DNA from: Paraglaciecola arctica
Lineage (GTDB): Bacteria; Pseudomonadota; Gammaproteobacteria; Enterobacterales; Alteromonadaceae
Length of the DNA: 64,000 nt
Direction: 5' to 3'
Assembly: GCF_018861065.1 (NCBI RefSeq)
Contig: NZ_JAHKQO010000022.1
Coordinates: forward strand, 1 to 64,000
In this document: positions 58,000 to 64,000 of the stretch, one piece after another
Layout: each line of letters opens with the position of its first letter
How positions within the stretch are numbered: position 1 is the stretch's first letter
Notes under the pieces: model-generated
What the model was told of the DNA's origin: nothing
Databases searched by the model: none
What the model saw: the letters and a program-made list of their open reading frames with translations, nothing else
Position numbers and translations under genes: made by a program

Positions 58000-58656
58000 C
58001 TACTGTGAGTCTTTTTTACTATATTTTGCCACTAAATTTTTAGCGTTGTCGTCAGCTTGTATACCTGCTTTAGTTTGCACAATTTGTTGACCCACTTTTT
58101 GCACACTTTTAAATCCATGTGCTAAACGTTTTTTCTTTAAATTAAATACAAACTTTTGGGTCCATTGATACTCGCTAAATTGTGACTCCGGTCTACCTAA
58201 CCAATAAGCAATAAAATCGCCCAACTCACTTGAATTATAATCATAATCGATAATGCCAAGTAGTTTTGCTAAATCGGCAATCAATTTTTCGTTAGGTAAC
58301 CAGTCAATATGCATTTTATGCCAATTTAAGTGTAGCTTTGAATAGTCATCAATTTTCATTGTAGTAAGCGGAAGAACAAGGGTTTTACCGTTAAAACTGT
58401 GATTAAGTTCCACTTCGTTTTGGAAAGTGACTAAGCCTACACTTAGTAGCTCTTTTATTAAGCTGTTTACTTGTCTACCTAAAGTAAATTTTTCATCCTT
58501 AGTATTTAAAATGGATAACAATGATTTGTAGTTTAACGGTGATGTTATACCAGTTGAATCATTTGCAGTTGGTTTTATTCCAAGCATATACAATATTCGA
58601 GCGTCATTACTCAAACTTTGTAATAGGGCGGTTTGTTCTGCTTTATTGAAGTGCAT
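58000..58656 (-). CDS. DnaT-like primosomal protein
   Basis: 218 aa from the ATG at 58656. The C-terminal block WLPNEKLIADLAKLLG, then ELGDFIAYWLGRPESQFSEY and QWTQKFVFNLKKKR, follows the DnaT C-terminal pattern (aromatic positions in F..YW and W..K). The N-terminal 100 residues look like a winged-helix region, as expected for a DnaT-type protein. Known DnaT helps PriA-PriB load DnaB at stalled forks. The following DnaC-like gene supports this. Similarity to E. coli DnaT is distant. Confidence 0.72.
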   Translation of the reverse strand: MHFNKAEQTALLQSLSNDARILYMLGIKPTANDSTGITSPLNYKSLLSILNTKDEKFTLGRQVNSLIKELLSVGLVTFQNEVELNHSFNGKTLVLPLTTMKIDDYSKLHLNWHKMHIDWLPNEKLIADLAKLLGIIDYDYNSSELGDFIAYWLGRPESQFSEYQWTQKFVFNLKKKRLAHGFKSVQKVGQQIVQTKAGIQADDNAKNLVAKYSKKDSQ

Positions 58657-58673
58657 CAAGATACATTAAGAGG

Positions 58674-59120
58674 TTACGCCAATTGTTGGTTGGTATTTAG
58701 CCAGGTTAAAATCCATTCAACGGCAATATCTTCAGGAATAGGATGATTAAGTACATCAATATGTAGGCTAGGGCAGATTAATTCGGCATCAGCCTCTAGC
58801 ATGGCCTTTTCTAATTGTACTGAGCCAAAGCAGAAAGTGTCGTAACTGCTATCACCTAAACCAATAACTAAAAACTTTGTTTTGGCCAAATTTGCTGTTT
58901 TTAACTGCTCAGCAAAAGGTTGGATATTATCTGGTAAGTCACCTGCACCATGGGTAGACGTGCATATTAGCCATATCGCTCCGTAATCTAAATCGGATAA
59001 CTGCGGGGTCAAATGCACCGTTGAACTTTGAGAGTGAGCTAATAAGGTTTCTTGTAAAGCATCTGCAACGTATTCACTTGCACCTAATACACTACCTACG
59101 ATAATTTCAAACTTAGCCAT
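58674..59120 (-). CDS. mioC: FMN-binding flavodoxin MioC
   Basis: 148 aa (E. coli 147). Flavodoxin fold with ICTSTHGAGDLPDNIQPF as phosphate/FMN loop and GLGDSSYDTFCFG. Lies near oriC, as in E. coli, where its transcription crosses the origin; here two other genes come between. Confidence 0.93.
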   Translation of the reverse strand: MAKFEIIVGSVLGASEYVADALQETLLAHSQSSTVHLTPQLSDLDYGAIWLICTSTHGAGDLPDNIQPFAEQLKTANLAKTKFLVIGLGDSSYDTFCFGSVQLEKAMLEADAELICPSLHIDVLNHPIPEDIAVEWILTWLNTNQQLA

Positions 59121-59214
59121 TAATTTACTATTTTATTTGTTATTTATTGGTATTGTACATTGTGATTAATAGATCACCATGCCTAATTCTATCGTTAAAT
59201 GTTATGTAGATTTA

Positions 59215-60597
59215 TTATTTGCCAATGCAAAAAGATGAGAATATTTTGGTAAGTAGGTCGTCCGAAGTAAATTCACCGGTGATTTCATTTAGGTGTTGTT
59301 GAGTAATCCGTAATTCCTCAGCCAGTAATTCACCAGCTAGGTTATCCTCTAATTGGTATTTCCCTAGGTATAAATGTTCTGCAGCCCTGTCGATGGCATC
59401 TAGATGTCGTCTACGGGCAATGAATTGTCCCTCTGAACTAGCATTAAATCCCATGCAATCTTTTAAGTGTTCAGTTAAAAAGTTTAAACCCAATTGATTG
59501 CTAGCGGACATCGAAATTACTGGATATTTGCCGCTTTCATCAATGCCAACAGACTCATTACTCAGGTCTATTTTATTACGGATTACGCTGAGACCTATAT
59601 TTTGGGGGAGTTGCTGATAAAATTCAGGCCAAATTTTTTCAGGTTGGGTTTCACTAGACTCAGTACTGTCTAACATAAATAACACCCGATCGGCTTGACG
59701 AATTTCTTGCCATGCTCGTTCAATTCCTATTTTTTCAACTGTATCTGGACTGTCTCTTAAACCGGCAGTATCGATTATATGTAGTGGCATACCGTCAATA
59801 TGGATATGCTCTTTAAGTACATCCCGGGTAGTGCCGGCTATATCTGTGACTATGGCTGCATCTTTTCCTGCCAAGGCATTGAGCAAACTGGATTTCCCAG
59901 CGTTGGGTTTACCTGCTATCACGACTCTCATACCTTCTCTTAGTAGAGCGCCTTGTTTGGTTTGTTGCCGCAAAGTCTCAAAAGATTGGATAATAGTTTC
60001 GAGGTCTTTTTGAATTTTACCGTCGCTTAGAAAGTCGATTTCTTCATCAGGAAAATCGATGGCAGCTTCGACATACATTCGTAAGTGGATGACTTGTTCT
60101 ACTAAAGCATGAATTTGTTGAGAAAATGCACCCTGTAAAGAACGTAGTGCTCCTTTTGCCGCTTGTTCAGAACTGGCATCGATGAGGTCTGCTATAGCTT
60201 CAGCTTGGGCTAAGTCTAATTTATCATTTAAGAAAGCTCGTTCACTAAATTCTCCTGGCTTAGCAATGCGAATTTCGGGAAGTTTCAAAATCGCATTGAG
60301 CAACATATCCAACACTACTTGCCCGCCATGGCCCTGCAATTCCAATACATCTTCACCGGTAAATGAGTTTGGCGCTTTAAAGAATAATGCTATGCCTTGG
60401 TCAATAACAGTGTTGTTGCTATCAGAAAATGCTAAATATTCTGCTTTACGCACTTCGGGGGTTTTACCTAATATTTTTTCAGCAACTATATTGGCGAGAT
60501 TGCCAGAAACTCGGATTATCCCAACACCACCGCGGCCAGGAGCAGTAGCTTGGGCTACAATAGTGTCTTGTTGCAATGATAATCCTGAAGTGTGCAT
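59215..60597 (-). CDS. mnmE: tRNA modification GTPase MnmE
   Basis: 460 aa (E. coli 454). An N-terminal folate-binding domain, then the G domain with GKPNAGKSS (G1), DIAGTTRDV (G2), DTAG (G3) and NKID (G4), and the C-terminal CIGK with the catalytic cysteine. Partner of MnmG. Confidence 0.99.
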   Translation of the reverse strand: MHTSGLSLQQDTIVAQATAPGRGGVGIIRVSGNLANIVAEKILGKTPEVRKAEYLAFSDSNNTVIDQGIALFFKAPNSFTGEDVLELQGHGGQVVLDMLLNAILKLPEIRIAKPGEFSERAFLNDKLDLAQAEAIADLIDASSEQAAKGALRSLQGAFSQQIHALVEQVIHLRMYVEAAIDFPDEEIDFLSDGKIQKDLETIIQSFETLRQQTKQGALLREGMRVVIAGKPNAGKSSLLNALAGKDAAIVTDIAGTTRDVLKEHIHIDGMPLHIIDTAGLRDSPDTVEKIGIERAWQEIRQADRVLFMLDSTESSETQPEKIWPEFYQQLPQNIGLSVIRNKIDLSNESVGIDESGKYPVISMSASNQLGLNFLTEHLKDCMGFNASSEGQFIARRRHLDAIDRAAEHLYLGKYQLEDNLAGELLAEELRITQQHLNEITGEFTSDDLLTKIFSSFCIGK

Positions 60598-60605
60598 AAG
60601 GTGAC

Positions 60606-61088
60606 TTAGTCTCTGAAATTGGTAAATTGTAAGGGTTGTTCTAAATCGGCTGCTTTCGCCAATGCCATAACTTGTTGCAAATCATCACGTTTCTTACCGG
60701 TAACTCGCACTTGCTCACCTTGAATTTGCGCTTGTACTTTTAATTTTGCATCTTTAATTAATTTGATGAGTTTTTTGGCAACAGGTTGTTCGATACCTTG
60801 CTTGAAGGCAATGGCCTGTTTGTAGATTTTGCCTATGTGCTGTACGTCTTTTTCTTCAAAGGCCGCAGTGTCAACGTTACGTTTTACGCAGGTACCTCTG
60901 AGGATATCGAGCATTTGCTTGAGTTGGAAATCGTTATCAGCGGTCATGGTAACTATTGTTTCTTTTAACTCGAAACTTGCTTCGACACCTCTAAAATCAA
61001 AACGTGTACTGAGTTCTCTATTGGCGTTTTCAACAGCATTACGTAATTCGGGCAAGTCAATTTCTGAAACTATATCTAATGATGGCAT
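60606..61088 (-). CDS. yajQ: YajQ family cyclic-di-GMP-binding protein
   Basis: 160 aa (E. coli YajQ 163). [20 protein letters not shown] and [14 protein letters not shown] at the start, [20 protein letters not shown] near the end. Two RNP-like domains; family members bind c-di-GMP or nucleic acids. It sits between mnmE and yidC, an insertion in the usual order. 8 bases upstream of mnmE, so probably co-transcribed. Confidence 0.95.
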   Translation of the reverse strand: MPSLDIVSEIDLPELRNAVENANRELSTRFDFRGVEASFELKETIVTMTADNDFQLKQMLDILRGTCVKRNVDTAAFEEKDVQHIGKIYKQAIAFKQGIEQPVAKKLIKLIKDAKLKVQAQIQGEQVRVTGKKRDDLQQVMALAKAADLEQPLQFTNFRD

Positions 61089-61133
61089 TGGGGTTCCTAA
61101 ATTTTGCAGATGATGTTTATTAATTGTATGTAC

Positions 61134-61177
61134 AAAAAAGCCCGTTTTATATGCTGATTAAGTATAAAACGGGCTTC
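61134..61177 (-). terminator. Rho-independent terminator after yidC
   Basis: Arms AGCCCGTTTTATA and TATAAAACGGGCT (13 bases, perfect) around a 10-base-class loop, followed on the minus strand by TTTTTT. Lies 17 bases after the yidC stop and separates rpmH-rnpA-yidD-yidC from yajQ-mnmE. Confidence 0.92.
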
Positions 61178-61193
61178 AATTAAAACTAAGGAT

Positions 61194-62834
61194 TTACTTG
61201 GTACTTAAGCCGCGCTTTTCCATTGATGCATAGATTATCTTAGCTTGAATCAAAGTAATAACATTACTTATTAACCAGTAAAGTACTAATCCTGCAGGGA
61301 ATATAAAGAAGAATAGACTCATAGCAACAGGCATAAACTGCATTATTTTTTGCTGCATAGGATCTGTCATTGTCATAGGTTGCAGCTTTTGCAGTAAATA
61401 CATGCTTAGTCCAGTTAACACAGGTAAGACAAAGTACGGGTCTTTTGCACTTAAATCTGTGATCCAGAATATAAAATCGGCATGTCTCAGTTCAACACTT
61501 TCCAGAAGAACCCAGTACAAAGCTAAGAAAATTGGCATTTGTAACAGTAAAGGGAAACAGCCACCCATAGGGTTAACTTTATCCTTCTTGTACATTTCCA
61601 TCATAGCTTTTTGCATTTTTTGTTTGTCTTCCCCATAACGCTCTTTCAGCGCATCCATTTTGGGTTTTAATGCTCGCATCTTTGCCATAGATTCGTATTG
61701 CTTTTTAGTAAGGGGATACATTGCACCTTTTACAACTATGGTGATCAATATTATCGAGAATCCCCAGTTTCCTACTAAACTATGAATAAATTGCAAAAAG
61801 AAGAATAAGTATTTCGATATCATCCACAAAAAGCCGTAATCAACTGTCAGATCTAATCCTCTAGCTATTTCAGCTAAGGTATCTTGATCTTTTGGACCAA
61901 GATATAAAGCACTAGAAATTGTGGTGGTTTCGCCGGGTTGGATAGTGATTGATTGACCCGTAAAACCAATTACACCGTTGGTGTTTTGTAAAACTCGACT
62001 ATATAAATTATTGGTTTCGTTTTGAGGTGGAACCCATGCTGATACAAAATAATGCTCTATCATGGCTGCCCAGCCAGCTGGAGTAGATTTCTTCAGATTT
62101 TTGTCGAGCATGTCATCAAAATCAAACTTCTCGTATTTGTCTTCTTCTGTTGAATATGCGGCGCCTCTATAAGTTGGCATAAACATACTGCCATCTTCTT
62201 TGAGCATACTTTGTTTAAGTTGACCAAACTGTTGTAGTTGTTTTGTATCACTAGTGTTGTTTTCAATAATATAACTAACGTCTATTTTGTGACTGTCCTT
62301 TGTAAATACAAAGTTCTTAGTGATTTTTACGCCTTCAGGAGTAACTAATGTAAGGGGGACCGTTAAAGATTCGCCTACAAGTGTATAGCTGTTTTCAGTT
62401 GCAGTATAAGTAGGACGCCCTTTACTATCAGGACCATCTTTACCAACTAAACCACTTTGAGCAATAAACAGGTCTTCGCCGGTTGGTCTTAATAAACTGT
62501 ATGAGTCTTTTGAGTTTTGTTCGACAGGAAATTTAACTAGATTGGCTGATATAACGTCACCACCAACAGTATCTATTGTTAGATCAAGGGTATCGGTTTT
62601 AATCAAAATGGTTTTCCCAGACTGAACACTACTTGCTAGGTAATTTTGTCCATTTGAAGAGGCAACTGGAACGTCCTCTGAACTGGTAGGCATATCGGAA
62701 GTGATATTTTGTTGTTGATTAACAGTTTGAGCTGTTTCAACTGGTTTAGGTCCATAATCTAACTGCCATTGTTGCCATAATAGAAAGCCGACCATAGCAA
62801 GGCCAATCAATAAAAAACTGCGTTGGGATTCCAT
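61194..62834 (-). CDS. yidC: Membrane protein insertase YidC
   Basis: 546 aa (E. coli 548). An N-terminal helix (RSFLLIGLAMVGFLLWQQW), a large periplasmic beta domain (about 60-340), then the 60KD_IMP core with five helices (GNWGFSIILITIVVKGAMYP onward) including the hydrophilic-groove arginine. Inserts membrane proteins, including ATP synthase c subunit. Confidence 0.99.
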   Translation of the reverse strand: MESQRSFLLIGLAMVGFLLWQQWQLDYGPKPVETAQTVNQQQNITSDMPTSSEDVPVASSNGQNYLASSVQSGKTILIKTDTLDLTIDTVGGDVISANLVKFPVEQNSKDSYSLLRPTGEDLFIAQSGLVGKDGPDSKGRPTYTATENSYTLVGESLTVPLTLVTPEGVKITKNFVFTKDSHKIDVSYIIENNTSDTKQLQQFGQLKQSMLKEDGSMFMPTYRGAAYSTEEDKYEKFDFDDMLDKNLKKSTPAGWAAMIEHYFVSAWVPPQNETNNLYSRVLQNTNGVIGFTGQSITIQPGETTTISSALYLGPKDQDTLAEIARGLDLTVDYGFLWMISKYLFFFLQFIHSLVGNWGFSIILITIVVKGAMYPLTKKQYESMAKMRALKPKMDALKERYGEDKQKMQKAMMEMYKKDKVNPMGGCFPLLLQMPIFLALYWVLLESVELRHADFIFWITDLSAKDPYFVLPVLTGLSMYLLQKLQPMTMTDPMQQKIMQFMPVAMSLFFFIFPAGLVLYWLISNVITLIQAKIIYASMEKRGLSTK

Positions 62835-62953
62835 AAAATACTCTAATTAACTACTTATTATGTGTGTGACTTATTCATGTCAAAACATTAAACCACGGCG
62901 ATGTTACTGTTTTACTTATGACCTGACTATTTATGAGGGCATAATTATAAAAA

Positions 62954-63205
62954 TCATTGTTTATTTTGTTTTTTTTCTGGCACTGGATCATATCCACCAT
63001 CATTGAGTGGATGGCATTTTAGTATGCGTTGCATAGATAACCAAGACCCTTTTATTATTCCGTGTTTAACAATAGCGTCAATTGCATAGTGAGAACAACT
63101 TGGATGAAATCTACAGGTTGGTCCTAGCATTGGTGAAAGCACCATTTGATAGAGTCTAATTATCCCAATTGGGATTTTTCGCAGCGCGACGCTAATTTTT
63201 TCCAT
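62954..63205 (-). CDS. yidD: Membrane protein insertion efficiency factor YidD
   Basis: 83 aa (E. coli 85). Amphipathic N-terminus, [21 protein letters not shown] and [17 protein letters not shown] are diagnostic. The start overlaps the 3' end of rnpA by 46 bases, a usual arrangement. Confidence 0.97.
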   Translation of the reverse strand: MEKISVALRKIPIGIIRLYQMVLSPMLGPTCRFHPSCSHYAIDAIVKHGIIKGSWLSMQRILKCHPLNDGGYDPVPEKKQNKQ

Positions 63206-63528
63206 AATTTACTCAGCAAAGAAAACAATTCCTGATTCGAAAGTTTATCTAATCCACTTTTACCTACTACTACTATATCAATATTTGGTAACGAATGACG
63301 TTGTAGACGAAAGCTTTCACGTATGACACGTTTAAGTCTGTTTCTGTCGTGTGCATATTTGACTCGTTTTTTGGCTAAAGTGATGCCTAAACGAGGATTA
63401 TTTGAAGTATTAATTCTGGCAAGTAAGGTAATTTGAGGTGAAACAGATGGAATTGCATTACTGAAGACATATTCAAAGTGGGTGGGAGTAAGTAGCCTTA
63501 GCTCCCGAGAAAAATTATTTTCACCCAC
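63160..63528 (-). CDS. rnpA: Ribonuclease P protein component
   Basis: 122 aa (E. coli 119), GTG start. [20 protein letters not shown] at the start; the conserved basic RNR motif region [20 protein letters not shown] binds the RNase P RNA. Nine bases after rpmH. Confidence 0.96.
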   Translation of the reverse strand: MGENNFSRELRLLTPTHFEYVFSNAIPSVSPQITLLARINTSNNPRLGITLAKKRVKYAHDRNRLKRVIRESFRLQRHSLPNIDIVVVGKSGLDKLSNQELFSLLSKLWKKLASRCEKSQLG

Positions 63529-63537
63529 CTTGGATAA

Positions 63538-63672
63538 TTAAGCTGATAAACGCGCACGGCCTTTAGCACGACGATTGGCAATAACCTTGCGGCCATTTTT
63601 AGTCGCCATACGGGCACGAAAACCGTGTGAACGCTTACGCTTTAAGTTGCTTGGTTGAAAAGTTCTTTTCAT
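63538..63672 (-). CDS. rpmH: 50S ribosomal protein L34
   Basis: 44 aa: [20 protein letters not shown] and onward, ending [11 protein letters not shown]. Complete, highly basic, identical in layout to the bacterial L34 family. First gene of rpmH-rnpA-yidD-yidC. Confidence 0.99.
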   Translation of the reverse strand: MKRTFQPSNLKRKRSHGFRARMATKNGRKVIANRRAKGRARLSA

Positions 63673-63764
63673 GACCTAGTCCCGCTATACATAAGGTTTA
63701 AACAAAATGAGCATTTATATGATAACCGCTTCGAGATAATCACCGTGCTCAAAAATGACGCTGA

Positions 63765-63793
63765 ATAATAGAGATCACTTGGCTTGTTGTCAA
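63765..63793 (-). promoter_or_regulatory. Sigma-70 promoter of rpmH
   Basis: On the minus strand TTGACA (63793-63788), a 17-base spacer and TATTAT (63770-63765). The rpmH start codon is 93 bases downstream. Confidence 0.8.
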
Positions 63794-63891
63794 TATATTA
63801 GTCCAAGTATTAACGTTCTATTTTGCGTAGGGTTTAGGATTGGTTTCCATGAGAAGATGATAACTATTTAAAATGTTCATTTTATCCACAG

Positions 63892-63900
63892 TTTATTCAA
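63892..63900 (+). promoter_or_regulatory. Perfect DnaA box near the expected dnaA promoter
   Basis: TTATCCACA, the consensus high-affinity DnaA site. Consistent with dnaA autoregulation, as seen in E. coli. Confidence 0.75.
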
Positions 63901-64000
63901 ATTATTACGGTTTATTTTGTGATTACACAGATATTTGGCATCAAAAATGCGTGTAAGCGGAAGATAATGTTGCTGAACACTATCATTGTAAATTATCGAA

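Larger units (their letters stand above)
63673..64000. other. Intergenic region between rpmH and the expected dnaA gene
   Basis: No gene. It holds the rpmH promoter (63765-63793) and a DnaA box. In gammaproteobacteria dnaA is divergent from rpmH, so its start would be expected shortly after 64000 on the plus strand; this cannot be seen here. Confidence 0.7.

Noticed and set aside
63160-63205. The rnpA/yidD 46-base overlap as an anomaly
   Set aside because: This overlap is the normal arrangement in gammaproteobacteria.

Overview
The window is a chromosomal segment from a gammaproteobacterium, most likely an Alteromonadaceae member such as Paraglaciecola or Glaciecola. This is judged from gene order and protein style, not from a database search. 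The last 20 kb (about 44,000-64,000) is the conserved origin neighbourhood of gammaproteobacteria: rpmH-rnpA-yidD-yidC, a yajQ-type gene, mnmE, mioC, mnmG-rsmG-parA-parB and the complete atpIBEFHAGDC operon, all on the minus strand. A GATC-rich, AT-rich gap with DnaA boxes between mnmG and the following gene (55,784-56,249) looks like oriC. dnaA itself probably begins just past the right edge.

Region by region: (1) 1-8,750 is an accessory catabolic locus. It has a TetR regulator, a minus-strand run of three probably exported enzymes (PQQ/cytochrome polyvinyl-alcohol-dehydrogenase-like protein, VOC protein, epoxide-hydrolase-like protein), a divergent SDR dehydrogenase and a TonB-dependent receptor. 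The same interrupted palindrome, CCTTATTG-N10-CAATAAGG or a near copy, sits before the SDR gene and before the receptor, so they probably form one regulon. (2) 8,800-22,100 is mostly housekeeping: proBA, an M1 peptidase operon, small membrane proteins, a sterol-desaturase-family protein, tusA, pyrE, rph and yicC. (3) 22,100-33,900 is a repeat-rich accessory island. It holds a toxin-antitoxin pair whose toxin carries a stop codon, five copies of a hairpin-bearing repeat, a TetR/peroxiredoxin/lactonase-like cassette between two 316-bp direct repeats, a predicted HEPN/LOTUS-type protein, a membrane-anchored Mrr-like endonuclease tail-to-tail with a methyltransferase-HNH fusion, duplicated gene fragments, and a 250-bp non-coding element with IS4-like ends and a 13-bp target duplication. 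(4) 33,900-43,900 holds signalling and envelope genes: an HD-GYP phosphodiesterase, an alkyltransferase-like protein, an unusual Wzz-type protein fused to a degenerate tyrosine-recombinase-like domain, the tRNA modification enzyme TapT, a 7TM hybrid histidine kinase, a secreted hydrolase and msrA. (5) 44,000-64,000 is the atp/par/origin region, where a DnaT-like and DnaC-like pair lies beside the origin.

The most unusual items are the Wzz-recombinase fusion, the Mrr / methyltransferase-HNH pair as a candidate restriction or defence locus, the IS4-ended MITE, the direct repeats framing the redox cassette, and the primosome-loader pair next to oriC. No rRNA, tRNA or CRISPR array was recognised.
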